From the NCBI GenBank assembly GCA_003566995.1, contig PXBG01000023.1, positions 1 through 51,102 of the forward strand: 51,102 nt of DNA, written 5' to 3'. Source of the stretch: Syntrophobacteraceae bacterium. Lineage in GTDB: Bacteria; Desulfobacterota; Syntrophobacteria; Syntrophobacterales; Syntrophobacteraceae. Positions within the stretch are counted from its first letter, which is position 1, and each line of letters begins with the position of its first letter. Position numbers and translations under genes: made by a program. Below, piece after piece: positions 8,118-16,290 of this stretch. The notes beneath the pieces are model-generated. The model had not been told where the DNA came from. It ran no database searches and saw nothing but the letters and a program-made list of their open reading frames with translations.

Positions 8118-10403
8118 TCATGCTTTATCGTCGCCGTGCGACGCACAGGAAGCACCATCATGCTGTTCGCCGGTGGTGGGAATCTGTTCGGGCAGTTCCA
8201 TGACGATCACCGTGCCGCGGGGTTCATTGTCCCGGACCCTCACGAACCCATGGTGATCCTCGATGATGCTCGCCACGATGGCGAGGCCCAGACCGGTTCC
8301 CTTTTCCTTGTTGGAGTAATAGGGTTCGAACATGCGCAGCTTGTCCTGGTGTGACAACCCCCTGCCCGAATCGGCACACTCCAGGAGCACCATTTTCCTG
8401 CGAGGAGCATGGGTGATGTGAAAATGAATGGTTCCTTCCTGGCCGTCAATGGCGTGGATGGCATTTTCCACCAGGTTGATGAGCGCCTGCATGATCTGGT
8501 CTTTGTCCAGCTGCAGGCGGGGAGGCTTTCCCTCGACCTCCACGCTGAATCGGATGTGCGGGTGGCTGTGGCGGTACAGGGTGAGGCATTCCCCCACGAG
8601 AGAACCCAGGTCGCAGGGGGTCAGCTGAATGCGGGGCATGCGTGCGAATTTGGAAAACTCGTCCACCAGGTACTTCATGCGATCCACCTGCTCGATGATG
8701 GTGCCCGTGCATTCCCAGAATACGGGGTCGTCTGCGCCGATGTTGTCCTTGTAGCGCCTGCTCAGCCTCTGGGCGCAAAGGCGAATGGGAGTGAGAGGAT
8801 TTTTGATTTCGTGGGCGATGCGGCGGGCCACCTCCCGCCATGCGGCCATGCGCTGGGCTTTTTCCAGGTCGGTCAGGTCGTCGAGCACCACCACCGTACC
8901 AATGTAGCGGTTTTTTTCATCGTGGAGCAGAGTGGCTTTGATCTGGAGCACCACCGGTCCCCGTCCGAGAGTGGTGTTCACTTGCTGTTCCAGGTAATTG
9001 TGCCGGTGAGACTGGTGATGGTTTTTGAAGGAACGAACAATTTCCAGGTGGTGGGATTCAAGTAGCTTTTCATAGGGCTGGTCGCGCGTTTCTTCGGCCG
9101 TGAGGCCGAAAAGGGCTTCCGCGGACTTGTTCATGGTCACGATGCGCCCCTGAGCGTCCACGCTCACCACGCCCGCCGCAACATTTTTGAGAATGATTTC
9201 CATGTAGCGCCGCCGCTCCTCCAGTTCTGCGTGGTGCTGCTGAAGCTGCGAATAAGCCTGGTCCAGCTGGGTGCGGCTTTCCTTGAGGTCCCGGACCATC
9301 TCGTTGAAGGAATTCATGAGCATGCCGATTTCATCGCGGCGATCGGACTTCAGCTCCACGTCCATGTTGCCGTCTGCCACCCTCCGCGTGGCCCAGACCA
9401 GGGACTGAATGGGATGGGTGATGCCCTTGGCCAGAAAGAAGCCGAACCACACCGCCGCAAAGATGACCAATAGGGTGATGATGCAAAAGGCGATGAAGTT
9501 GCTCCTCTTGAGGGGGTTGTGAAGGAGCTTCAACTGAAGGTAGTCCTCGTAGCCGGTGGAAATGGCTTCCAGCCTCTCTGAGATGGCTGCGGGCAGAACA
9601 CGGACCACCAGCAGCGTGTTGTGCAGCAGGTCGTTGTCCTGGGAGAGGGAAGGGAAGGGCATGCGAACGATGAGACTTTCCCGGCCTCTGTCAAGGGTGT
9701 GCGAACGAACGCTTCCATTTGTGTGCCGCTTTTCCCAGTTGAGTTCCAGAAGGGTGAGGGCGTCCTTTTCCGTGAAGCGGGAGGTGTGAGTCTTGGAGAG
9801 GATGTCCCTGGATGAATTCACCAGGATGACCGCATCCACGTGATGGCGCTGCAGGGCTCTGGGATTCCAGGAGGCGAACTGTGCCGCAGTGAGCTCTCCC
9901 TGCTGGCGTGCGTCCAGCATGGCTTCGCGCAGACCCTGCGCGTCCAGAATGAGGTCTTCACCCACCTCCTCCAGATAGTTCCTGGAGAGGGCCACCGATT
10001 GCTCCAGGGAATTTTCCACCTGGTGGCTGAACCAGTGATCCAGGCTTGAAAAGATGAACTGGGTGGCGATCCAGAAAAGGGGGATGGTGGGGATGAGGGT
10101 GAGTCCCACGAAAGCGAGGACGAGGCGGGTTCTGAGCCTGTGGCCCAGCATGTTTCGCTTGCGTTCGAAGATGAGTTTGACGATGTTTCTCAGGACCAGG
10201 TAGACGAGGAGAAGAAGGAGAATGACGTTCAGGTTGATGAGAGCGAAAAGGAGGATGTTGCCGGCCATGGGAAGGCTGGGCTGCATGGTGAAAAACCAGC
10301 CCTCAAGAAATCCGAAGATGAGGACGAGGGAAAAAACACCGAGAACGATCCATCGTTCCCTGGCGCGCTTTTTTCGGTCTGGAGAAGGAGAATCCGTTTT
10401 CAT
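8118..10403 (-). CDS. ntrY: NtrY-like membrane sensor histidine kinase
   Basis: A 761-aa membrane kinase. Hydrophobic segments lie at about 18-38, 46-70 and 94-115. A periplasmic sensor region of about 180 residues follows, then a membrane segment at about 302-325, HAMP (325-380), a PAS domain (about 400-510), the HisKA box with phospho-His531 in ARRIAHEIKNPLTPIRL, and a HATPase domain with N-box NLVENAIHAI and G-boxes DSGRGLS and [10 protein letters not shown]. This is the NtrY architecture. Its partner is the NtrX-like regulator 27 bp downstream. It overlaps the DUF4390 gene by 4 nt (ATGA), which implies translational coupling. The signal sensed is unknown. Confidence 0.93.
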   Translation of the reverse strand: MKTDSPSPDRKKRARERWIVLGVFSLVLIFGFLEGWFFTMQPSLPMAGNILLFALINLNVILLLLLVYLVLRNIVKLIFERKRNMLGHRLRTRLVLAFVGLTLIPTIPLFWIATQFIFSSLDHWFSHQVENSLEQSVALSRNYLEEVGEDLILDAQGLREAMLDARQQGELTAAQFASWNPRALQRHHVDAVILVNSSRDILSKTHTSRFTEKDALTLLELNWEKRHTNGSVRSHTLDRGRESLIVRMPFPSLSQDNDLLHNTLLVVRVLPAAISERLEAISTGYEDYLQLKLLHNPLKRSNFIAFCIITLLVIFAAVWFGFFLAKGITHPIQSLVWATRRVADGNMDVELKSDRRDEIGMLMNSFNEMVRDLKESRTQLDQAYSQLQQHHAELEERRRYMEIILKNVAAGVVSVDAQGRIVTMNKSAEALFGLTAEETRDQPYEKLLESHHLEIVRSFKNHHQSHRHNYLEQQVNTTLGRGPVVLQIKATLLHDEKNRYIGTVVVLDDLTDLEKAQRMAAWREVARRIAHEIKNPLTPIRLCAQRLSRRYKDNIGADDPVFWECTGTIIEQVDRMKYLVDEFSKFARMPRIQLTPCDLGSLVGECLTLYRHSHPHIRFSVEVEGKPPRLQLDKDQIMQALINLVENAIHAIDGQEGTIHFHITHAPRRKMVLLECADSGRGLSHQDKLRMFEPYYSNKEKGTGLGLAIVASIIEDHHGFVRVRDNEPRGTVIVMELPEQIPTTGEQHDGASCASHGDDKA

Positions 10404-10990
10404 GGCCCCATGCTGTCCAGGGAGAGGCGTGTCTTGTGCCAGTCCGTTTCAAAATCCCAGAGGGAAACGAAAAACAAAATGTAACGGAAAAAAAGGGGGA
10501 GGTTGACCTTGGACAGTTCCGCTTTCACCCGCAGGGTGTATTCCTCGTCCTCCTCCAGTCGCCAGAGGGGGAAGAGGGCAAGGTCCTTCACGCGGCTCAT
10601 CCATTCTTTCGCTTCAAAAAAACTGGTGGTGGTGTGAACGACCTGGGGGGTCTCGGGCAGGATCACGCGAAACTCCCTTTTGAGCCGTTCGTATTTGATG
10701 GTGCGCTCCAGGGTGACATCCAGCACATTGGATTTGAGGAAGAGCCAACGGCGGTTTTCCACGATGATGCGAATGTGAAAGGTGGTGGGGACGCCGCTGA
10801 GCACGGCCTCCTCCATCTTGGAATTGAAGCAGTTTTCTATGACAAAACCGATGGACACGATTCCGTCGTCCTTTCGAACCTCCATGTCCTGAATGCTCGC
10901 TTTGGTCTTGGCATAGGAGTGGGACGGGATGAGGAAGGCGAAAAGGATCAGGCCCAAAATGAGAATGGTCACCCGGGAAATGTTTGTCAT
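10400..10990 (-). CDS. DUF4390-family exported protein
   Basis: This 196-aa protein has an N-terminal signal or anchor (hydrophobic residues about 8-24, likely cut near SYA at 25-27). The mature part is beta-rich (EVRKDDGIVSIGFVIENCFN, VPTTFHIRIIVENRRW, LERTIKYERLKREFRVILPE) and ends with a hydrophobic patch LPLFFRYILFFVSLWDFETDW. This matches DUF4390, a family of unknown function often encoded just before NtrY-type kinases. Here its stop overlaps the ntrY start by 4 nt, so the pair is translationally coupled. The location suggests an envelope accessory or signal-input protein for the kinase, which is inference from context. The promoter candidate at 11033-11061 lies just upstream. Confidence 0.82.
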   Translation of the reverse strand: MTNISRVTILILGLILFAFLIPSHSYAKTKASIQDMEVRKDDGIVSIGFVIENCFNSKMEEAVLSGVPTTFHIRIIVENRRWLFLKSNVLDVTLERTIKYERLKREFRVILPETPQVVHTTTSFFEAKEWMSRVKDLALFPLWRLEEDEEYTLRVKAELSKVNLPLFFRYILFFVSLWDFETDWHKTRLSLDSMGP

Positions 10991-11032
10991 GGCCTTTTGC
11001 GGAAGAGAGAAAAGGTTGATCTGGACGGTTGA

Positions 11033-11061
11033 ATTCTAACGGAGGTTCCCGGGTTCCTCAA
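11033..11061 (-). promoter_or_regulatory. Candidate promoter of the DUF4390-ntrY-ntrX operon
   Basis: On the minus strand -35 TTGAGG (11056-11061) and -10 TAGAAT (11033-11038) are separated by 17 bp. This places transcription start near 11026, about 36 nt before the DUF4390 start codon. Confidence 0.6.
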
Positions 11062-11119
11062 GAAATTTGTGCGCCGGCCAGCCTGCCCCCGGAAAATGTG
11101 AAGAGGGTGATCGAAGGAC

Positions 11120-11145
11120 AAAAAAAGCGCCCCGAAAGGGACGCT
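11120..11145 (-). terminator. Rho-independent terminator of lpxC
   Basis: On the minus strand a hairpin AGCGtCCC, loop TTTC, GGGgCGCT is followed by a run of seven T. It lies 44 bp past the lpxC stop codon and separates lpxC from the promoter of the DUF4390-ntrYX operon. Confidence 0.8.
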
Positions 11146-11188
11146 CAAGATTTGCTCATGGGTGAACCCCCCCTGAGCACGAAAGGGC

Positions 11189-12139
11189 TCAAATCTGCTT
11201 GATGGCAGGTTGCATGCCGCTCAGCAGGCCGGGAAGGGGTGTGTTGGGAAATGTGGCGCCGGGAAGGGCTGCGGGAATGCAGATGGAGTAAAAGCCCGGC
11301 TTCACCATGAGGTCTTTGAGGAATTGATTGTGAAGGGCATGGCCGGCCTTGTAGGCCTTGAAATGGCCCAGCATGGGCATGCCCGTCAGGGCCAGGTCCC
11401 CCAGGAAATCGAGGACCTTGTGCCGGACGCACTCGTCCACATAACGAAATCCTTCCTGATTGAGAACCCTGTAGTCGTCGAAAACGAGCACGTTTTCAAG
11501 GGAACCTCCCAGGGCCAGCCCCAAACTCTGAAGTTTCTGAACGTCCTTGAGAAAACCAAAGGTCCGGGCTCTGGCGATGGTTCGCGTGAAATCCATGGAA
11601 TCGAACTTCCAGCTGAGGCGCTGATTCCCGACCAGTTTGTGCGGAAAATCGATGGCGTAGCTCACCTGAAGCCGGTTTGATGGCGTCACTTTCACAAAGG
11701 CGTCGCCGTCTCTGTAGATGAAGGGCCTTTCAATCCGAAGGCACTGGCGCGCCACGCTCTGCTGTTGAAGCCCCCCTTCCCTCAGGATATCGATGAAAGT
11801 GGAGGAGCTTCCATCGAAAATGGGCACCTCGGGGCCGTCGATCTCGATGAGCACATTGTCGACGCTCATGCCGTAAAGGGCGGCCATGAGGTGTTCCACC
11901 GTGCTGACGGAGACTCCGTTCACTCCGATGGTGGTGGCCAGCCGGGTGTTCACCACATTGTGGTAGTGCGCGCTCAGCAGAGGCCGTCCTCCGAGGTCGA
12001 TGCGCCTGAACTTCACCCCGTGATTGGGCGGTGCGGGAAAAAACCTCAGGGAAACTCTGGCCCCCGAGTGCAAACAAGAACCGTTGCACCACACTTCGCG
12101 GGAGATGGTGTGCTGCATTCCATATTCATTATATTTCAC
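11189..12139 (-). CDS. lpxC: UDP-3-O-acyl-N-acetylglucosamine deacetylase
   Basis: This zinc enzyme carries out the committed step of lipid A synthesis, removing the N-acetyl group from UDP-3-O-acyl-GlcNAc in the cytosol. The 316-aa protein shows the family hallmarks: substrate loop SCLHSGARV near the N-terminus, zinc ligand His in STVEHLMAAL, the GPEVPIFDGSS segment, FTRTIARARTFGFL, and the second zinc site VRHKVLDFLGDLAL. The start is taken as GTG at 12139 because AGGAGG lies 10 nt upstream; the first in-frame ATG (12118) has no site at suitable distance. It is monocistronic, between a promoter candidate and a terminator, rather than in a cell-division cluster as in enterobacteria. It indicates a lipopolysaccharide-bearing outer membrane. 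Confidence 0.95.
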   Translation of the reverse strand: MKYNEYGMQHTISREVWCNGSCLHSGARVSLRFFPAPPNHGVKFRRIDLGGRPLLSAHYHNVVNTRLATTIGVNGVSVSTVEHLMAALYGMSVDNVLIEIDGPEVPIFDGSSSTFIDILREGGLQQQSVARQCLRIERPFIYRDGDAFVKVTPSNRLQVSYAIDFPHKLVGNQRLSWKFDSMDFTRTIARARTFGFLKDVQKLQSLGLALGGSLENVLVFDDYRVLNQEGFRYVDECVRHKVLDFLGDLALTGMPMLGHFKAYKAGHALHNQFLKDLMVKPGFYSICIPAALPGATFPNTPLPGLLSGMQPAIKQI

Positions 12140-12522
12140 GCCCCTTTTTCCTCCTCGTGCACTGGGCTGAAGCATTGGGCATGCCAAAAATCAAAAAAAT
12201 CCTCCCGGCCAGTGAGGCCCATGGGAAGAGCTTGTTGTCACGGAATCTTTTATAGATAAAGAAAAGTCAGGTCAAGACAGGCGCATGCAAAATGAAGAAT
12301 AATTGTTGTAAAAAAGACACATTCGCCCCTGGGGATTGTGGGATTTTTGCAACAGGCCTCTTCCTGATTTTCTCCCATTTATCCCTTGAAAATCCGTGTC
12401 AAAAGGTTGATTCTCCCATATTGGAATTCCCTCCTTGATTTGCAATGGGCCGTGAGCGCAATGCGGGGATGGAGTTCTGTGATTCGTTGCCTTTTCAACC
12501 TGTGCCGGGAGTTTTACCACCC
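12140..12522. other. Divergent intergenic region between lpxC and thrC
   Basis: Besides the lpxC promoter candidate (12248-12275) this AT-rich stretch holds a minus-strand TTGACA at 12399-12404 with only a poorly spaced -10 (TAAATG, about 15 bp). I could not identify a clear promoter for thrC. No T-box, riboswitch-like fold, terminator or coding frame is evident. An alternative in-frame thrC start (ATG 12469) falls inside. Confidence 0.4.
12248..12275 (-). promoter_or_regulatory. Candidate lpxC promoter
   Basis: On the minus strand -35 TTGACC (12270-12275) and -10 TATAAA (12248-12253) are 16 bp apart. The lpxC GTG lies about 100 bp downstream. Confidence 0.5.
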
Positions 12523-14025
12523 ATGAGAAAAGACCAGTTTCCTCGGGAAATTCAGCCCCATCTCATTCCTTCCCCCCAGGGAAGCTATGCCTATGAATGC
12601 CTGGGTTGCGGTGCGCGTCACGGCATTGAAAAATTACTATATACCTGCCCTTCGTGCAAGAGCGTCCTCCTCATCGGCGACCGGGATTGGGATCGCCTCA
12701 AGGCCATACCGGGAGATTTGTGGCGGAAGATTTTTGATCACCGAAGCATGCTGACCCAGCCCGCTCTGCGAGGAATCTACCGGTTTCACGAACTCATCGG
12801 TTCCATCATTCCCATGGAATCGGTCGTCTATCTGGGTGAAGGGCACACGCCTCTGGTGGGCGCCAATGACCGTCTGGCCCAATGGGTGGGACGGCCTTTT
12901 TATTTCAAGAATGACGGGCAGAATCCAAGCGCCTCCTTCAAAGACCGGGGCATGGCCAGTGCTTTCAGCTATTTGAACCATCTCATTCGGGATCATAGCA
13001 TGGATGATGTCCTGGCCGTTTGTGCCTCCACAGGGGACACTTCCGCGGAAGCGGCTCTCTACGCGTCCTATTTCGTAGAAGGAGTCACCTCCGCGGTGCT
13101 TCTGCCTCAAGGCAAGGTGACGCCTCAGCAGTTGGGGCAGCCCCTGGGAAGTGGCGCCCGGGTCCTGGAAATTCCCGGCGTTTTTGATGACTGCATGAAA
13201 GTGGTGGAGCATCTTTCCGACAGGTATCCCGTGGCCCTCATGAACTCCAAGAATGCATGGCGCATACTGGGGCAGGAGTCCTACAGCTACGAAATCGCCC
13301 AGATGTTCGATTACGATGTTTCCCACCTCATGGTGGCCGTTCCCATCGGCAATGCGGGAAACATCACGGCGGTTTTGCAGGGTTTTTTGAAGCTTCTGGA
13401 TCTGGGGATCATAGAAGCCCTGCCCCGGGTTCTGGGAGTGCAGTCGGAACATGCCAACCCCGTGTACCTCTATTATCTGGAACCGGATCCCCGGAAGAGG
13501 CGCTTCGAACCCGTGAATGTGCGCCCCAGTACGGCTCAGGCCGCCATGATCGGCAATCCCGTGTCCATGCCCCGGGTCATGAGCCTGGTGGACAAGTACC
13601 GGAAACTGGCGGGAGATGGGGCTGTTCAGGTGGTTCAGGTGAGCGAGCAGGAAATCATGGATTCCATGATCCTGGCCAACCGCAACGGCCACATCGCCTG
13701 CACTCAGGGGGGAGAATGTCTCGCCGGCTTTCGAAAGGCGGTGGAGAAGGGAAGGGTGGATTCTCACGTGGTGGGGGTTTTGGATGCCACCGCTCATGCA
13801 CTCAAGTTCTCCATCTTTCAGGAAAAGTATTTCGAGAATGCTTTCGAACCTGAATTCCGGGTCGTGCCCCGGGATGAATACCGTAACGCGCCCATTGCCA
13901 TTGACACTCCCGGCAGCGTGCCCTCGCCGGGAGGCGGCCAAAGACTGGAACCGGAGGAGTTTCAGATTTTTGTGGAGTATGCGGCGCAGAAAATCGCCCA
14001 GCTTCTGGGCTTGGAGGCCAAGTGA
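12523..14025 (+). CDS. thrC: Threonine synthase
   Basis: A PLP enzyme that converts O-phosphohomoserine to threonine. About 500 aa. An N-terminal zinc-ribbon-like part (CLGCGARHG, then CPSC) is followed by the substrate and PLP core: LGEGHTPLVG, the PLP lysine in NPSASFKDRGM, the phosphate-binding region CASTGDTSAEAALYAS, and PIGNAGNITAVLQGF. The C-terminal part carries ANRNGHIACTQGGE and an ATAHALKFS-like helix. The length fits the long (E. coli / plant-distinct) branch. ATG at 12523 is preferred because GGGAG lies about 11 nt upstream; in-frame ATGs at 12469 and 12445 have weaker contexts. The carbonic anhydrase gene follows 100 bp downstream on the same strand. Confidence 0.93.
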   Translation: MRKDQFPREIQPHLIPSPQGSYAYECLGCGARHGIEKLLYTCPSCKSVLLIGDRDWDRLKAIPGDLWRKIFDHRSMLTQPALRGIYRFHELIGSIIPMESVVYLGEGHTPLVGANDRLAQWVGRPFYFKNDGQNPSASFKDRGMASAFSYLNHLIRDHSMDDVLAVCASTGDTSAEAALYASYFVEGVTSAVLLPQGKVTPQQLGQPLGSGARVLEIPGVFDDCMKVVEHLSDRYPVALMNSKNAWRILGQESYSYEIAQMFDYDVSHLMVAVPIGNAGNITAVLQGFLKLLDLGIIEALPRVLGVQSEHANPVYLYYLEPDPRKRRFEPVNVRPSTAQAAMIGNPVSMPRVMSLVDKYRKLAGDGAVQVVQVSEQEIMDSMILANRNGHIACTQGGECLAGFRKAVEKGRVDSHVVGVLDATAHALKFSIFQEKYFENAFEPEFRVVPRDEYRNAPIAIDTPGSVPSPGGGQRLEPEEFQIFVEYAAQKIAQLLGLEAK

Positions 14026-14126
14026 CGGGGATGGAAGGCCTCGGGGGAAAATCTTGATCGTAAACCGTGGATGGAAAGGGTCCCGCCCCTCTTGCCGCTG
14101 GGTGAGGACGGAAAGGAAGAGGAAGC

Positions 14127-14681
14127 ATGGACAACATTCTTCCCTATAAGGGCATGTATCCCAGGCTGGGCGCAGGAGTCTACGTGGCGCCGGGTGCCTG
14201 GGTCATCGGAGATGTGGTTTTGGGCAACCGAAGCAGTGTGTGGTTCAACACGGTGGTGCGGGGGGATGTGCACTACATTCGGATTGGTTCGGACACCAAC
14301 ATTCAGGACAACTGCACCCTTCACGTCACGGGGGAAAAATTCCCCCTGGAAGTGGGGGACAGGGTGACCGTGGGCCATGCGGTCATTTTGCACGGCAGCG
14401 AAGTGGGGAACGATTGCCTCATCGGCATGGGAGCCATCATCCTCGATGGCTGCAAAATCGGGGACGGATGTGTCATTGCCGCCGGTTCCGTTCTGCCGCC
14501 GGGATTTGAAGCTCCTGCCAACTCGGTCATCATGGGTTCCCCCGCCAAGGTGCACAAGGAAGTGTCCCCCGGCCAGAAGGCACTCCACAAAGGGAGTGTG
14601 GAGCACTATCTGGAGTTGACGGAGGACTACCTCAATGCGGAACTTTCGCAGAAAAGCAAGGTGAAGGGGTTCCTTGGCTGA
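14127..14681 (+). CDS. Gamma-class carbonic anhydrase family protein
   Basis: This 184-aa protein is a left-handed beta-helix of hexapeptide repeats (for example VVLGNRSSVWFNTVVRGDV, NIQDNCTLHV, DRVTVGHAVILHG, CLIGMGAIILDGCKIGDG), typical of the YrdA/PaaY/Cam group. The zinc-ligand histidines are visible in TLHVT and VGHAVILHG. Members are trimeric and either hydrate CO2 or act as acyl-CoA thioesterase/transferase partners; a carbonic anhydrase role suits an autotrophic or CO2-fixing anaerobe but is not proven. AGAGGAAG precedes ATG by a few bases. It follows thrC and converges with the small gene at 14802. Confidence 0.9.
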   Translation: MDNILPYKGMYPRLGAGVYVAPGAWVIGDVVLGNRSSVWFNTVVRGDVHYIRIGSDTNIQDNCTLHVTGEKFPLEVGDRVTVGHAVILHGSEVGNDCLIGMGAIILDGCKIGDGCVIAAGSVLPPGFEAPANSVIMGSPAKVHKEVSPGQKALHKGSVEHYLELTEDYLNAELSQKSKVKGFLG

Positions 14682-14801
14682 GTCCTCTCCTTTGCGGCGA
14701 GGTGTCCCTTGCGGGTGGATCTGGCCCCATGAAACAGACGGCCTTCCGGTCGAACTTTCCGGATCCCAGGCGTCACGGAGGCCCTCCCCGTTCATCACGG
14801 C

Positions 14802-15077
14802 TCACTGTATGGTCTTGTGAGCCGGAGGTTGCCAGCGGTCTCTCGGTTGAATATGCAGGGGGGCTTCATGGGAAAGGGGCTCCTCTCCCTGAATCACTCC
14901 CAGTTGCACGAGTTCCAGGGCTCCGTTCATGAGGTCCTTTTCCGAACCGTTCCAGCGCTCCCTTGCCGTTTTCAGGGTGACGGGGTTTCCTTCGTCACTC
15001 AGGGCACACAGAAGGATATAGAGTGAAGTGGCTTCCACGCTGGCGTTCATTTGGAAAATGGCTCGGTCCATGTTCAT
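14802..15077 (-). CDS. Small hypothetical protein, 91 aa, possible winged-helix
   Basis: I do not recognise the family. The sequence (NASVEATSLYILLCALSDEG, then VTLKTARERWNGSEKDLMNGALELVQLGVIQ) reads as helix-helix-helix followed by a short beta segment, like a small winged-helix or MarR-like DNA-binding fold in which TLKTARERW to LVQLGVI would be the helix-turn-helix. That is inference from pattern only. A Pro/Arg/Gln-rich tail follows. AGGAG 7 nt before ATG at 15077 sets the start. It converges with the carbonic anhydrase gene; an autoregulatory or hdr-related role is possible from position but untested. Confidence 0.65.
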   Translation of the reverse strand: MNMDRAIFQMNASVEATSLYILLCALSDEGNPVTLKTARERWNGSEKDLMNGALELVQLGVIQGEEPLSHEAPLHIQPRDRWQPPAHKTIQ

Positions 15078-15668
15078 GGGTTTGCTCCTCAATGTTCGTT
15101 GCGTGTGTCAGGGATCCGGGTTGAGCCGTGACGATGTGTTCCGGTCTGGGGAATCGGCCGGCGGCCCGGTGGAATTATACCGCCGCAGGGCATGTGGTTT
15201 CCCTTCCGGGGTGACATTGGAGCATCAACCATAACACGATGGGAGAGTGGGGGCAAAAGGCAAGGGGCCGGTGAGGCTCCCCGGAAGGGGGTACCGGCTT
15301 CTTCATGCCCGGGAAACGTGACCCTTGAAAAAACTTGTGAAAGTTGATACTTAAGTGAGGTGCAAATCAAGGGTGTATGTGGACCTTCGTTGGTGGAAAC
15401 GGGAAGATGCCCGCCATGAACCTCGCCGGAATGGCCCAGGGGCGGGTGAGTCCCCCCAATCACTGAAGCACAACTCATGAAAGCCGTGACGCCACAGGGG
15501 GGTCCTGGTCTTGAAAGACAGTTAAATTAGAACGTTACAGAACGAATTTCATTGAAAAAACAAAAGAGCCATGGTTAGTAGGGGGAGCTCCCGATGGACA
15601 GGACAGGTCGTGCGGGGGCCTCTTGCCGTGAAAAACAAGCTTTGACAACCATTGCCGTGAAGGAATAA
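15078..15668. other. Long intergenic region upstream of the hdr-flx operon
   Basis: This 591-bp spacer separates the divergent small gene at 14802 from hdrC. It contains the promoter candidate at 15325-15353. A second TTGAAA at 15511-15516 has no good -10 partner. No coding frame with a ribosome binding site and no RNA fold was recognised. If the 15325 promoter is used, the hdrC leader is about 310 nt, long enough for leader regulation. Confidence 0.45.
15325..15353 (+). promoter_or_regulatory. Candidate promoter of the hdrCBA-flxDCBA operon
   Basis: TTGAAA (15325-15330) and TACTTA (15348-15353) are spaced by exactly 17 bp in an AT-rich patch. No better pair was found closer to hdrC. Confidence 0.5.
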
Positions 15669-16280
15669 ATGGAACGCGCCCATACCCTCACAATCCAGAA
15701 AACCTGCGACAAGGACTTCATCCGGCGTGTGGAAGAGGCCAGCGAGCAGGAAGTGAGCAAATGCTATCAGTGTGGCAACTGCAGTGCCAGCTGCAATTAC
15801 ACCTACGTGTATGACTACCCCGTGAACCAGATCATGAGGCTGATTCAGCTGGGGCAAAAAGACATCGTGCTGCGGTCCCGGTCTGTGTGGCTCTGCGCGG
15901 CATGCCAGGCCTGCACCACCCGCTGTCCCTGCAACATCGATGTGGCCTGCGTCATGGAGGCCCTGCGGGTCATGTCTCGTGAGGAAAATACGGTTTCCCT
16001 CAAAGACGTGCAGATGTTTTACGATGAGTTCCTGAAATCCGTGAAAACTTTCGGGAGGGTTTTTGAAACGGGCCTGCTGCCCGTTTACAACCTGAAGGCC
16101 ATGAAGCCCTTTGGAGACATGGACCTCGCTCCCAAAGTCCTGCAAAAAGGAAAACTTCACTTCCTGCCCTCGAGGATCAAAGGTCGAAAGCACATCGCCG
16201 AAATCTTTGAACGCTTTGAGGAACAGGGCAAGAAGAAACAGGAGCCCCGGGAAGTGAATGAACCCTCACATTCACAATGA
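15669..16280 (+). CDS. hdrC: Heterodisulfide reductase subunit C-like iron-sulfur protein
   Basis: 203 aa, cytosolic. It carries two [4Fe-4S] motifs of the HdrC type: CYQCGNCSASC (about residues 32-42) and CAACQACTTRCPC (about 76-88). HdrC relays electrons between HdrA and the disulfide-reducing HdrB. The C-terminal third is basic and helical, as in other HdrC. GAAGGAA upstream of ATG serves as ribosome binding site. It is the first gene of a seven-gene operon, and its end lies only 10 bp before, or overlaps, hdrB. Length and motifs are normal for soluble HdrC; the membrane-associated DsrK/HmeD type would be longer. Confidence 0.92.
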   Translation: MERAHTLTIQKTCDKDFIRRVEEASEQEVSKCYQCGNCSASCNYTYVYDYPVNQIMRLIQLGQKDIVLRSRSVWLCAACQACTTRCPCNIDVACVMEALRVMSREENTVSLKDVQMFYDEFLKSVKTFGRVFETGLLPVYNLKAMKPFGDMDLAPKVLQKGKLHFLPSRIKGRKHIAEIFERFEEQGKKKQEPREVNEPSHSQ

Positions 16281-16290
16281 AGAGATGTTC

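Noticed and set aside
12275-12522. T-box or riboswitch upstream of thrC
   Set aside because: No specifier-like loop, conserved T-box sequence or terminator hairpin was seen in the leader.
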